A DNA stretch of 21,020 nt from Xanthobacteraceae bacterium (GCA_030037105.1 JASHRY010000100.1:1-21020); one strand, 5' to 3'. Counted from the first letter of the stretch, positions 6,473-16,400 are shown. Notes: generated by a model not told the origin, from the sequence alone. A program made the numbers and translations.

Positions 6473-8647
6473 ATGGTCAGACGCGTTGTCGATGTCCTCG
6501 TCCCGGTCGCCCTCGACCGGACTTATTCGTACCGGGCGCCGGACGAGCTTAAGCTCGCACCGGGTGACATCGTCTGCGTGCCGCTCGGCGCCCGCGAGGC
6601 GACCGCCGTCGTTTGGGCGGAGAATCCCAAACCTAACCCGCGGCTCGACAACCGGCTCAAGGACGTCGAGGAAAAGCTCGCACTGCCGCCGCTCCAGCCG
6701 GAATTGCGTCATTTCGTCGATTGGGTCGCGAACTACACGGTCGCGTCGCGCGGCATGGTGCTGCGCATGTGCTTGCGCATGGGCGAGCACCTCGGCAGCC
6801 CGCGCGCGCGCATCGGCGTGCGCCTTGCCGGCGCGCGGCCGCAGCGCATGACCGCGGCGCGCGAGCGCGTGCTCGCCCTCCTCGCCGACGGCATGGTGCG
6901 CGGTAAAAGCGAAGCCGCGCGCGAGGCCGCCGTCAGCGTCGGCGTGATCGAGGGACTGATCGACGAAGGTACGCTCGAAACAATCGTGCTGCCGCCGGAG
7001 CCGATTGCGCAACAGCCCGACCCCGATTTCGCGCCGGCGGATTTCACCGGCGAGCAAAGCGCCGCCGCCGCGGCGCTGAAAGCGACGTTGGCGCGCGGCG
7101 GCTATTCGGTGACGCTTCTCGACGGCGTCACCGGCTCCGGCAAGACCGAGGTCTATTTCGAAGCGGTGGCGGACACGATCCGCCGCGGCCGGCAGAGCCT
7201 CATCCTGATGCCCGAGATCGCGCTCACCGTGCAGTTTCTCGACCGTTTCGCCGCCCGCTTCGGCGTGCGGCCGACGGAATGGCATTCGGAGCTCAGCCCG
7301 CGCCGGCGCGCGCGCACGTGGTCGGCCGTCGCAAATGGAGAGGTATCCGTCATTGTCGGCGCGCGCTCGGCGTTGTTCCTGCCCTATGCCGATCTCGGCC
7401 TCATCGTCGTCGATGAGGAGCACGACCAAGCCTACAAGCAGGAGGACGGCGTGCGCTACCACGCCCGCGATATGGCGGTGGTACGCGGCCATATCGCGCG
7501 CATCCCGGTGGTGCTCGCCTCGGCGACACCCTCGCTCGAGACCGAGGTCAATGCGCGGCGCGGCCGCTATCGGCGGCTCGCTTTGCCGCAGCGCTTCGGC
7601 GGCCAGCTCATGCCGTCGGTCGAAGCGATCGATCTGCGCCACGAGCGGCCGCCGCCCGGCCGCTTCATTGCGCCGCCGCTCGCCGGCGCGGTTCACACCG
7701 CGATCGAGCGCGGCGAGCAGGCGCTGTTCTTCCTCAATCGCCGCGGCTATGCGCCGCTGACGCTCTGCCGCGCCTGTGGCTTCCGCTTCTCCTGCCCGAA
7801 TTGCGACGCCTGGCTGGTCGATCACCGCTTCCGCAAAGAGCTCGTCTGCCACCATTGCGGCTTCGCCGTGCCGCATCCGCCGGCCTGCCCCCAATGCCGG
7901 GCGCAAAATTCGTTCGTCGCGGTTGGGCCCGGCGTCGAACGCCTCGAAGAGGAAGTGCGCGAACTTTTTCCACAGGCGCGGGTGCTGGTGCTCTCCAGCG
8001 ACCTCGTCGCCACGGTCGAGCGTTTACGCGAGGAACTGGACGACATCGCCCAAGGCCGCTTCGATATCGTCATCGGCACGCAGCTTGTCGCCAAAGGCCA
8101 TCACTTTCCGAAGCTCAACCTGGTCGGCGTCGTCGACGCCGATCTCGGCCTCAATAACGGCGATCCGCGCGCGGCCGAGCGCACCTTCCAGCTCCTGCAT
8201 CAGGTGATTGGTAGGGCCGGCCGCGACGCCGGCGTCGGCCTCGGGCTGCTACAGACGCACCAGCCCGAGCATCCAGTGATGCGCGCATTGATCGCGCAGG
8301 ATCGCGAGGCGTTCTACGCCACCGAGATCGCCGCGCGCGAGCGCGGCGCTTATCCGCCGTTCGGCCGCCTCGCCAGCCTCGTGGTCTCCGGTCCCGACAG
8401 GCACGATACGCAATCTTACGCGCGGCTCCTCTCGCGCGCGGCGCCACCGCGCGACGACGTGCGCGTCCTCGGTCCCGCCGACGCACCGCTCTCCCTGGTG
8501 CGCGGCCGGCATCGTTTGCGCCTATTGGTCAAATCCCCGCGCGCCTTCGACCTCTCCGCTTATCTGCGCGATTGGCTTGCCGCCGCGCCCAAGGCGAAGG
8601 GCTCGATCAAGCTCGACATCGACGTCGACCCGCAGAGTTTCTTGTAA
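6473..8647 (+). CDS. priA: Primosomal replication restart helicase PriA
   Basis: A 724-residue superfamily 2 DNA helicase that recognises abandoned forks and reloads the replicative helicase. In order: an N-terminal 3'-DNA-binding domain (from VDVLVPVALDRTYSYRAP), a winged-helix region, Walker A GVTGSGKT (218-225), DEEH box (314-317), motif III SATPS (350-354), then eight zinc-binding cysteines at 432, 435, 441, 444, 459, 462, 472 and 475, and the C-terminal helicase half (GTQLVAKGHHFP, QVIGRAGR). All key residues are intact and the length is standard. No strong Shine-Dalgarno precedes the ATG; GGCGG lies 12 nt upstream and can pair with sequence touching the start. Confidence 0.98.
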   Translation: MVRRVVDVLVPVALDRTYSYRAPDELKLAPGDIVCVPLGAREATAVVWAENPKPNPRLDNRLKDVEEKLALPPLQPELRHFVDWVANYTVASRGMVLRMCLRMGEHLGSPRARIGVRLAGARPQRMTAARERVLALLADGMVRGKSEAAREAAVSVGVIEGLIDEGTLETIVLPPEPIAQQPDPDFAPADFTGEQSAAAAALKATLARGGYSVTLLDGVTGSGKTEVYFEAVADTIRRGRQSLILMPEIALTVQFLDRFAARFGVRPTEWHSELSPRRRARTWSAVANGEVSVIVGARSALFLPYADLGLIVVDEEHDQAYKQEDGVRYHARDMAVVRGHIARIPVVLASATPSLETEVNARRGRYRRLALPQRFGGQLMPSVEAIDLRHERPPPGRFIAPPLAGAVHTAIERGEQALFFLNRRGYAPLTLCRACGFRFSCPNCDAWLVDHRFRKELVCHHCGFAVPHPPACPQCRAQNSFVAVGPGVERLEEEVRELFPQARVLVLSSDLVATVERLREELDDIAQGRFDIVIGTQLVAKGHHFPKLNLVGVVDADLGLNNGDPRAAERTFQLLHQVIGRAGRDAGVGLGLLQTHQPEHPVMRALIAQDREAFYATEIAARERGAYPPFGRLASLVVSGPDRHDTQSYARLLSRAAPPRDDVRVLGPADAPLSLVRGRHRLRLLVKSPRAFDLSAYLRDWLAAAPKAKGSIKLDIDVDPQSFL

Positions 8648-8664
8648 GGCCACGGCGGTTGCCG

Positions 8665-10041
8665 TTACTGCGCCGCACTGGCCGGCGTTTTCGCCTCAGG
8701 ATTGGCTTGATCGGCGGCTCTCGCTTGCGGCCGCTTTTTCGGCTTGCTGGTAGCTGATTTTGTCTTCAAATCAGGAGGCGGGCTTGCCGCGAGCGCCGCC
8801 GGCGACGTCGGCGTCCACGCGTGCGCGCCGGCTTTCTCTCCAATTGCGATTTTTTTTCTTGCAGCCTTTTTATTTGCCGCCGCGGGCCTCGCCCACGCTT
8901 TTTTCTTCCGATGGCCGACGGTCTCGCGGGCATTGAGCTTGGCAAGCTCCGCCGGAGTGCGCGTCGGCCCGGTATAGACGACGACCGGTATCACCGGCTC
9001 GTCGTCGGAGAGGAGCGCGGCACCCTTGGGGGTCGGCGCGCGCAGGCTCGACAGCAGCGCCGAGAACGGCGAATTCACGTCGGCGTTGATGGCTTCCTCC
9101 TCCGCCTCGTCTTCCGCCGGCGGCCGCTTGCGGTGTCCCCCGCATACTTCGTCGTGCAGATTGGGCGGGGAGGCCTCGATCGGCGCCAGCGCATCGACCG
9201 AACCGAGCGAGGGCATGAGCCAGGCGAGCGGGTTCTGCGTAAAGCCGCTTTCCAGCAACTCCGCGGCCGTGACCGAGCGCGCCGCCGAAGATGGCGCGCC
9301 GAGCACCACCGCGATCAGCCGCCGGCCGCCGCGCGTCGCTGTGGCAACAATGTTGAACCCGGACGCGCAGATGAAGCCGGTCTTCATGCCGTCGATGCCC
9401 GGATAGCGCCCGAGCAGCGGATTGGTGTTGCGGATGATGCGCCGGCCGAATTTGATCGCCGCAATGTGCCAATAGAAGCCGTATTCGGGAAAGTCGTGAA
9501 TCAGCGCCCGCGCGAGGATCGCCAGATCCCGCGCCGAGGTGACCTGGCCGTCTTCCGGCAAGCCGTTGGGGTTGACGAAATGCGATTCCGTCATGCCGAG
9601 GCGATGCGCCGTCTGCGTCATCTCTTCGGCGAAATTCTCGATCGAGCCGGAGAGACCCTCGGCGAACAGCACCGCCATGTCGTTCGCCGAGTGCACCATC
9701 ATCATCTTGAGCGCGTTGTCGACCGTCACCTGAGTGCCGACTGGGAAACCCATCTTGGTCGGCGCCTGCGCCGCGGCGTTGTGCGACACCGTAAACAGCG
9801 TATCGAGCGTGATGCGATGCTGCTCGACCGCCTGCAGAACGAGGTAAGCGGTCATCAGCTTCGTCACCGAGGCCGGATACCAGGGATAGGTCGCATTTTC
9901 GGCGAGCAGCACCTTGCCGGAATCGGCTTCGACCAGAAGCAGGGCTTCCGCGCGCGCGGATGTGGTCAAGGCCGGAGCGAAGAGAGAACCGAGAGCGATG
10001 GCGAGCGTCAGCGCCCGCCGAAGATACTGCCACTGATACAC
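8665..10041 (-). CDS. D-alanyl-D-alanine carboxypeptidase (peptidase S11, DacF-like)
   Basis: A periplasmic penicillin-binding protein that trims the terminal D-Ala of peptidoglycan pentapeptides. From a GTG start at 10041 (458 residues) a signal peptide ends near TTSARA (31). The three active-site motifs are SVTK (Ser58, Lys61), SAN (118-120) and KTG (220-222). After the catalytic domain comes an acidic patch, then about 100 residues rich in Lys, Ala and Pro (RKKKAWARP, KKAARKK), not typical of the family. The frame stays open to an ATG at 10218, but that extension is not signal-like and has no Shine-Dalgarno. The GTG places the hydrophobic segment correctly, although its own ribosome site is weak. 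The gene is convergent with priA, with 17 bp between stops. Confidence 0.9.
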   Translation of the reverse strand: MYQWQYLRRALTLAIALGSLFAPALTTSARAEALLLVEADSGKVLLAENATYPWYPASVTKLMTAYLVLQAVEQHRITLDTLFTVSHNAAAQAPTKMGFPVGTQVTVDNALKMMMVHSANDMAVLFAEGLSGSIENFAEEMTQTAHRLGMTESHFVNPNGLPEDGQVTSARDLAILARALIHDFPEYGFYWHIAAIKFGRRIIRNTNPLLGRYPGIDGMKTGFICASGFNIVATATRGGRRLIAVVLGAPSSAARSVTAAELLESGFTQNPLAWLMPSLGSVDALAPIEASPPNLHDEVCGGHRKRPPAEDEAEEEAINADVNSPFSALLSSLRAPTPKGAALLSDDEPVIPVVVYTGPTRTPAELAKLNARETVGHRKKKAWARPAAANKKAARKKIAIGEKAGAHAWTPTSPAALAASPPPDLKTKSATSKPKKRPQARAADQANPEAKTPASAAQ

Positions 10042-10205
10042 GTATCGCGGTCCGTTCGGTTGGTCGGGCCCTGGGAGTCGCTTCAAGGGTCGCCCGCAGG
10101 GACCACGAAGGAATCGACAAAGGGGCCGCAAAGGGTTCACGAAAGGTTCCCAAAACGCGGGCGCGCCACTATCTAAACCCAAGGCGCGCTCGAACGCAAA
10201 GACGA

Positions 10206-10215
10206 ATACCGGTAT
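10206..10215. repeat. 10-bp palindrome ATACCGGTAT
   Basis: A perfect palindrome in the divergent carboxypeptidase/thiolase spacer. The half-element GAATACC is repeated about 20 bp to the right. It could be an operator, but a match this short also arises by chance. The rest of 10042-10298 shows no other clear signal. Confidence 0.3.
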
Positions 10216-10298
10216 CATGACATGCAGCGAATACCGATGTGGATTTGCAACGGCGCTATAACCGGGTAATAGCGACTGAAATTCGGCAAGGAGAGAAC

Positions 10299-11465
10299 AT
10301 GACCGCTTGCATCGTCGGTTGGGCGCACACGCCGTTCGGCAAACTCGCCGATGAAACGGTCGAGAGCCTCATCGTGCGCGTGGCGAGCGAGGCGCTCGCC
10401 GACGCCGCCGTCGCCGCCAAGGACATCGACGAGATCGTGCTCGGGCACTTCAATGCCGGCTTCTCGGCGCAGGATTTCACCGCCGCGCTGGTGCTGCAGG
10501 CCTCGCCCGATCTGCGTTTCAAGCGCGCCACGCGGGTCGAGAACGCGTGCGCGACCGGCTCCGCCGCCGTGCATCAGGGGCTCAAGGCGATCGCCGCCGG
10601 CGCTGCGCGCCTCGTACTCGTCGTCGGCGTCGAGCAGATGACGACGACGCCCGCCGCCGAGATCGGCCGCAATCTGCTCAAAGCCTCCTATGTGCGCGAG
10701 GAAGCCGACATCGACGGCGGCTTTGCCGGCATTTTCGGCAAAATCGCCGACCTTTATTTTCAGCGTTGGGGCGACCAGTCGGACGCGCTCGCGCGCATCG
10801 CCGCCAAAAACCACAAGAACGGCGTCGGCAATCCTTACGCGCAGACCCGCAAGGACCTCGGCTACGAATTCTGCCGCACCGAAGGCGAAAAGAACCCGCG
10901 CGTCGCCGGTCCGCTCAAACGCACCGACTGCTCGCTCGTTTCCGACGGCGCCGCCGCTTTGGTGCTCGCCGACGTCGACACCGCGCTTAAGCTCGGCAAA
11001 GCGATCGTGTTCCGCGCCGCCGAGCACGTGCAGGACTTTTTGCCGATGTCACGGCGCGACATTCTCAAGTTCGAAGGCTGCGCCCTGGCCTGGCAGCGCG
11101 CCCTCGGGCGCGCCGGCGTCGCGCTCGGTGATCTCTCCTTCGCCGAAGTGCACGACTGCTTCACCATCGCCGAGCTGATCGAATACGAGGCCATGGGGCT
11201 CGCCGATGCGGGACAGGGGGCGCGGGTGATCACCGAAGGCGTCGTCGCCAAGGACGGCGCGCTGCCGATCAATCCGTCCGGCGGCCTCAAGGCCAAGGGT
11301 CATCCGATCGGAGCGACCGGCGTCTCCATGCACGCGCTCGCCGCGATGCAGCTCACCGGCACTGCCGGCGACATGCAGGTCAAGGACGCGCGGCTCGGCG
11401 GCGTCTTCAATATGGGCGGCGCCGCGGTTGCCAATTACGTGAGCATCCTCGAACGCTTGCGGTGA
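10299..11465 (+). CDS. SCP2/SCPx-type thiolase (acetyl-CoA acetyltransferase family)
   Basis: A 388-residue cytoplasmic thiolase-fold enzyme, acting on acyl-CoA in degradative or condensing direction. The acyl-accepting Cys84 is in ENACATGSA, and His335 is in GGLKAKGHPIGATG. The C-terminal CxG of classical thiolases is replaced by NMGG (371-374), while the motif HDCF (285-288) supplies Cys287; this combination marks the SCP2/SCPx thiolase group. AAGGAG lies about 7 nt before the ATG at 10299, a strong ribosome site that decides the start. No acyl-CoA synthetase, dehydrogenase or DUF35 partner is adjacent, so the substrate is open. Confidence 0.92.
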   Translation: MTACIVGWAHTPFGKLADETVESLIVRVASEALADAAVAAKDIDEIVLGHFNAGFSAQDFTAALVLQASPDLRFKRATRVENACATGSAAVHQGLKAIAAGAARLVLVVGVEQMTTTPAAEIGRNLLKASYVREEADIDGGFAGIFGKIADLYFQRWGDQSDALARIAAKNHKNGVGNPYAQTRKDLGYEFCRTEGEKNPRVAGPLKRTDCSLVSDGAAALVLADVDTALKLGKAIVFRAAEHVQDFLPMSRRDILKFEGCALAWQRALGRAGVALGDLSFAEVHDCFTIAELIEYEAMGLADAGQGARVITEGVVAKDGALPINPSGGLKAKGHPIGATGVSMHALAAMQLTGTAGDMQVKDARLGGVFNMGGAAVANYVSILERLR

Positions 11466-11504
11466 GCGTTTGGTCTCCCCTGCGGTGAGCGTTTGATCCT
11501 CCCC
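11458..11504. repeat. 23/24-bp tandem duplication across the thiolase stop
   Basis: TGCGGTGAGCGTTTGGTCTC-like units repeat directly (11458-11480 and 11481-11504), differing by one substitution and one inserted base. The first copy contains the thiolase TGA (11463-11465), the second a second TGA. A short inverted GATCC/GGATC pair follows. Nothing else recognisable lies up to 11681. Confidence 0.65.
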
Positions 11505-11681
11505 TGCGGAGCGAAAGCGGCGGAAGGATCGGCCGCCTCGGGCGCGAGCTGCGCGCGCAGCCATGCGGCGAGAACGCCCGCTCTCCGCGTGAGATCGTCG
11601 CATGCTCGCCGACAAATTCGGTATCGGCTTGATAATCCGCGTGGCACAATAGGCTTCTGTCCACGGCGGCGAGGAATGGCC

Positions 11682-12194
11682 ATGACGGGTACCGAAACGA
11701 GCGGCGGCGAGTTCGTCTTTTCCCGCGTCCTCGACGCGCCTCGCGAGCGGGTGTGGCAGGCGCTGACGGAAGCTGAGCGCATGCGGCAATGGTGGGGCCC
11801 GACCGGCTTCACCGTGATCACGGCCACGATCGATTTGCGGCCCGGCGGCGTCTTTCATTGCGGCATGCGGTCCGCCGACGGCTACAAGATGTGGGGCAAG
11901 TTCATCTATCGTGAGATCGTGGCGCCGGAGCGGCTCGCCTTCATCAATTCATTCTCCAACGAGGCCGGCGGCGTCACGCGGCATCCCATCATTCCGACTT
12001 GGCCGCTGGAAACCCTGACGATCGTCACCCTGGAAGAAGAGCCGGACGGCAAGACCAAGTTCGGCGTCCGCTGGTCCGCGCATAATGCGACGGACATCGA
12101 ACGCAAAACGTTCGATTCCTCCCACGTCGGCATGAAGGCCGTCTGGATCGGTACGCTCGATCGGCTCGCCGCATATCTGGCGAGCGCGACTTAG
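11682..12194 (+). CDS. AHSA1/SRPBCC domain protein
   Basis: A 170-residue cytoplasmic protein of the START-like SRPBCC fold, Aha1-type (AHSA1) branch. The pattern begins EFVFSRVLDAPRERVWQALT, followed by MRQWWGPTGFT, the DLRPGGVFHCGM strand, and the C-terminal helix with GMKAVWIGTLDRLAAYL. Such proteins bind hydrophobic ligands; most bacterial members have no assigned reaction. I prefer the ATG at 11682 because GAGG lies 7 nt upstream; an ATG two codons earlier overlaps that site. It is 216 bp after the thiolase on the same strand, so co-transcription is uncertain. Confidence 0.9.
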   Translation: MTGTETSGGEFVFSRVLDAPRERVWQALTEAERMRQWWGPTGFTVITATIDLRPGGVFHCGMRSADGYKMWGKFIYREIVAPERLAFINSFSNEAGGVTRHPIIPTWPLETLTIVTLEEEPDGKTKFGVRWSAHNATDIERKTFDSSHVGMKAVWIGTLDRLAAYLASAT

Positions 12195-12250
12195 CGCGCC
12201 GCTGATGGCCGGGCGACTAGTGAGAGACCAATTTTGGCGCAGGGGTCGGC

Positions 12251-13282
12251 CTACCGCTCCGCGGCTTTCGGCAGGAACGACGGGTCGAAGACGCTGGCGG
12301 CCTTGTCCTTCGCCTTAAAGGGATAAGCGAGCGCGAGCTGGTCGATCGCCGCCGCGAGGCGTTGCGGATCAAGCGCGCCGTAGCCGTTTGCCTTCACCGC
12401 CGGAGTGACGATGTTGTCGCGGATCGCCATGCGCAGGCGCTCGAGTTCGGTGCTTTTCTTGGCCTTGTCGTTGCGTTTGAGCACCGCATCGACGGCGTGC
12501 GCGGGATCACGCACCGTGTCCTTGAGCGCCTTCACGTAGGCGCGCAGAAACGAGCGCACGGCATCCGGTTTTTCTTCGGCGAAGTTCGGCGCGACCATGA
12601 TGGCGTCGCCGTAGAGCTCGACTCCGTAATCTGCCATCAACAGCAGGACGAGGTCATCCGGCGGCACGCCGTGGTCCTTGAGGTCCACGTAGGAGGTGAA
12701 GGAGCAGCCGGTGATGGCGTCCACCTCGCCGGCGGCCAGCATCGGGCCGCGCACCGGCGCCCCGACATTCTCGATCGTGACTTTGCCGGCGTCGATACCG
12801 TTGAGCTTGGCGAAAATCGGCCATTGCGCGAAGCTGCTCCCGGCGGACGAAGCGCCGAGCTTTTTGCCTTCCAGTTCTTTTGGCGTGACAATGCCGCGGC
12901 TCTTGCGCGCGATGATCGCATAGGGCGGCTTGTCGAAAACGATGAACAGCGCCTTGATCGGCGTGCCGGGATTGCCGTCACGGAACTTGATGAGCGAATT
13001 GAGGTCGGCAACGCCCATGTCATAGCCGCCGGAAGCGAGGCGTTTGATGGGATCGAACGGACCGTTCGCCGCATTCTCGGCGTCGATGGACACGTCGAGC
13101 CCTTCCGACTTGAAGTAACCCTTGTCGATGGCCAGGAAGAAAGGCGCCGCCGGCCCGTCGATCTTGCGGTCGAGCGTGAAATGAATGACGGTCTCGGCAT
13201 CGGCCGACGCGGGAAGCGCGAACACGGCGAACACGGCCAGAGCGGCGGACCGGATGTGCCGCATGAGGTCGGAGATGGCCAT
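12251..13282 (-). CDS. ABC transporter substrate-binding protein, NMT1/THI5-like
   Basis: A 343-residue exported solute-binding protein. The signal peptide ends at PASADA (about 27/28). The mature part begins with a strand typical of NMT1/SsuA/TauA-like proteins and shows FFLAIDKGYFKSEGLDVSI, GGYDMGVADLNSLI, and GKKLGASSAGSSF, the usual hinge and ligand-loop positions. AAGGA is 7 nt before the ATG at 13282. No permease or ATPase gene is adjacent, so it is an orphan binding protein. The family carries nitrate, sulfonates, taurine or thiamine pyrimidine precursors; the ligand cannot be read from the sequence. The upstream gene putA is divergent. Confidence 0.9.
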   Translation of the reverse strand: MAISDLMRHIRSAALAVFAVFALPASADAETVIHFTLDRKIDGPAAPFFLAIDKGYFKSEGLDVSIDAENAANGPFDPIKRLASGGYDMGVADLNSLIKFRDGNPGTPIKALFIVFDKPPYAIIARKSRGIVTPKELEGKKLGASSAGSSFAQWPIFAKLNGIDAGKVTIENVGAPVRGPMLAAGEVDAITGCSFTSYVDLKDHGVPPDDLVLLLMADYGVELYGDAIMVAPNFAEEKPDAVRSFLRAYVKALKDTVRDPAHAVDAVLKRNDKAKKSTELERLRMAIRDNIVTPAVKANGYGALDPQRLAAAIDQLALAYPFKAKDKAASVFDPSFLPKAAER

Positions 13283-13453
13283 GCCCGATTCCTTGCTCAA
13301 TCTCGCGACCGCATCGCCGCCCGGCGCCGCGATTCCTCTCCGGGCCGATAAAGAACATGCCGCTGCAAAGCGCAAGCCGAAGCTGGCGGAGCGCAAGTCC
13401 GGAAAACATGCACCGTTCATGCGGGCATGGTCTCCGCCGCGATGGAGCCGGCA

Positions 13454-16400
13454 ATGACGACGGCGGATGCCGGGCCGCCGTTTCGGGCGCCGTTCGCTCC
13501 GCCCGACGAGGAATTGGCGGTGGGCTTTCTTGCGGATGCCGGCCGCGACGCGGCCGCTGAGCACCGCATCGACGCGCGCACTCGCCGACTGGTCGAGGCG
13601 ATCCGCGCCAAGGCCGGCGGGCTCGGCGGCATCGAGGATTTTCTGCACGCTTTTTCGCTCTCGACCAAGGAGGGCTTGGTGCTCATGGTGCTCGCCGAGG
13701 CGCTCTTGCGCGTGCCCGACGCTTCGACCGCCGACCGCCTCATCGAAGACAAGCTCGCCGCCGGCCGCTGGCTCGACAGCGATGTCAAATCGACGGCGCT
13801 CCTCGTCTCGGCCTCGGCCTGGACGCTCGGGATCGCCGCCCGCATCATCCATCCGGGAGAGACGCCGGAGACCATCCTCGACAATATCGCGCGGCGCCTC
13901 GGCTTGCCGGCGGTGCGCGCGGCGATCCGCCGGGCCATGCGGCTCATCGGCTCGCATTTCGTCCTCGGGCAGACCATCGAGGAGGCACTTGATCGCGCCC
14001 GCTCTCATGCCGAGTTCCGCTACTCGTTCGATATGCTCGGCGAAGGCGCGCGCTGCGCCGTGGATGCGGAAAGATATTACGACGCCTATGCCGCGGCGAT
14101 CGAAGCCATCGGCTCGATTGCCGGCAATGCCGCGCCGTCGTCGCGGCCGGGAATATCGGTCAAGCTCTCGGCCCTGCACCCGCGCTTTGAGGCGATTTCG
14201 CGCGAGCGGGTGTTGGCGGAACTCGTTCCACGTCTCCTTGAACTCGCGCGCCTCGCCAAGGCACGCGCGCTTCAATTCACCGTCGATGCCGAGGAGGCGG
14301 ACCGGCTGGAATTATCGCTCGACGTCATCGGCGCCGTGCTGGCCGATCCGTCGCTCAACGGCTGGGACGGATTTGGGCTTGTGGTCCAGGCCTATCAGAA
14401 ACGGGCTTTGCCGCTGATCGATTGGATCGAGCAAACGGCGGCCGCATCGGCAGGCCGGCTCGCGGTCCGATTGGTCAAGGGCGCCTATTGGGACACCGAG
14501 ATCAAGCGCGCGCAGGAGCGCGGCCTTGCCGACTATCCGGTGTTCACGCGCAAAGCCATGACCGATCTCTGCTACATGGCCTGCGTGAAGAAGCTCCTCG
14601 CCGCGCGCAACCGACTTTTTCCGCAATTCGCCACCCACAACGCGCTCACCGTCGCCACCGTGATCGAGGACGCCGGCGGCGTTACCGGATTCGAGTTCCA
14701 GCGCCTCTACGGCATGGGCGAAGCGCTCTATGAGGCGCTTCTTGCCGAATGGCCCGCGGCGGCCTGCCGCGTCTATGCGCCGGTCGGCGGCCACCGCGAT
14801 CTCCTCGCCTATCTGGTGCGGCGGCTTCTCGAGAACGGCGCCAATTCCTCGTTCGTGTCGGTGGCGGTCGATCCGTCCGTGCCTATCGAGGAGATATTGC
14901 GCCGGCCGCAGAGCCGGATCGCCGGCGCGCACGCCGCCCGCAATACGAAGATCGCGCTGCCGCGCGACCTCTACGCGCCGGAGCGGCGCAACTCGACCGG
15001 CGTCGAGTTCGGCGATCGCGCAAGCCTCGATGCGCTCCTCGGCGAGGTCGCGGCTGCAACGCGCGCAACCGAAGCCGCCCCGCTGATCGACGGCGTCGCG
15101 CTTCCTGGAATCGCGCGCACGGTGATCTCGCCGATCGACGGCCGCCCGATCGGCGTCGTCCGCGAGGGTGACGAAGCGATCGTGCGCGCGGCGATGGCCG
15201 CGGCCGCGGCCGGATTCCCGTCCTGGGCGGCAACGCCTTATGGCGAGCGCGCCGCAGTGCTCGAACGCGCCGCCAATCGTCTCGAAGAAAATCGCGGCCA
15301 ATTCATCGCCCTGCTGCAGAACGAAGGCGGCAAGACCCTCGACGACGCGCTCGCCGAGCTGCGCGAGGCGGTCGATCATTGCCGCTATTACGCCGCCCAG
15401 GCGCGGATCTCGCTGGCGCCGCAAACGTTGCCGGGGCCGACCGGCGAAAGCAACGTGCTGGGCTATCGCGGGCGCGGCGTGTTCGTCTGCATCAGCCCAT
15501 GGAATTTTCCGCTGGCGATCTTCCTCGGCCAAGTGAGTGCCGCGCTCGTCGCCGGCAATGCGGTCGTGGCCAAGCCGGCGGAACAGACCCCGCTCATCGC
15601 CGCGCGCGCCGTCGCGCTCCTGCACGAGGCCGGCGTGCCGGCAAGCGCGCTGCATCTCGTCCTCGGCGACGGCAAGGTCGGCGCCAGCCTCGTCGCCGAT
15701 CCGCGCGTCGCCGGAGTAGCCTTCACCGGTTCGATCGCGGTCGGCCGCGCCGTCAGCCGCGCGCTCGCCGCAAAGAGCGGACCGATCGTGCCGCTGATCG
15801 CCGAGACCGGCGGCATCAACGCCATGATCGTCGATGCCACGGCGCTGCCCGAACAGGTGATCGATGACGTGATCGCGTCCGCCTTCCGCTCCGCCGGCCA
15901 GCGCTGCTCGGCGCTGCGACTTCTCTGCCTGCAGGAGGACGTCGCCGGGCCGATTCTTGACATGCTCGTCGGCGCGGCGCGTGAACTGAGAATCGGCGAT
16001 CCGCGCGAGTCCGCGACCCATGTGGGACCGGTGATCGAAGCCGATGCTAAACAAAAGCTCGAAAGCTGGATTGCTGCCATGGGTCACGCCGGCCGCGTGC
16101 GCTTCCGCTGGAATAGCGACCGGCCGCTGCCCGTCGGCGGCACTTACGTAGCGCCGACGATCGTCGAGCTCGACCGCGCCAGCGACCTGAAACAAGAGGT
16201 GTTCGGACCCGTTCTGCACGTCGTGCGCTGGAAGGTTGAGGAACTGGACGCGCTCCTCGACGACATCGCGGCGAACGGCACCGCGCTGACGTTGGGCATC
16301 CATTCGCGCATCGACCTCACGGTCGAGCGGATCGTCGCGCGGCTCCCGCATGGCAACATCTACGTCAACCGCACCATGATCGGCGCCGTGGTCGGCACGC

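Noticed and set aside
6440..7906. 488-codon leftward frame opposite priA
   Set aside because: Arg/Ala/His-rich antisense frame over a fully intact PriA; no recognisable domain.
8652..8665. Small hairpin ACGGC-GGTT-GCCGT between the priA and carboxypeptidase stops
   Set aside because: Only five base pairs with no T-run; too weak to call a terminator.
8821..10176. 451-codon rightward frame opposite the D,D-carboxypeptidase
   Set aside because: Antisense to a gene with all three penicillin-binding motifs; Arg-rich shadow.
13283..14275. 331-codon upstream extension of the solute-binding protein
   Set aside because: It runs antisense into putA; the ATG at 13282 has a good ribosome site and is followed by a signal peptide.
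14312..16351. 679-codon leftward frame opposite putA
   Set aside because: Long only because of GC-rich codon use; composition is typical of antisense frames and PutA is intact.
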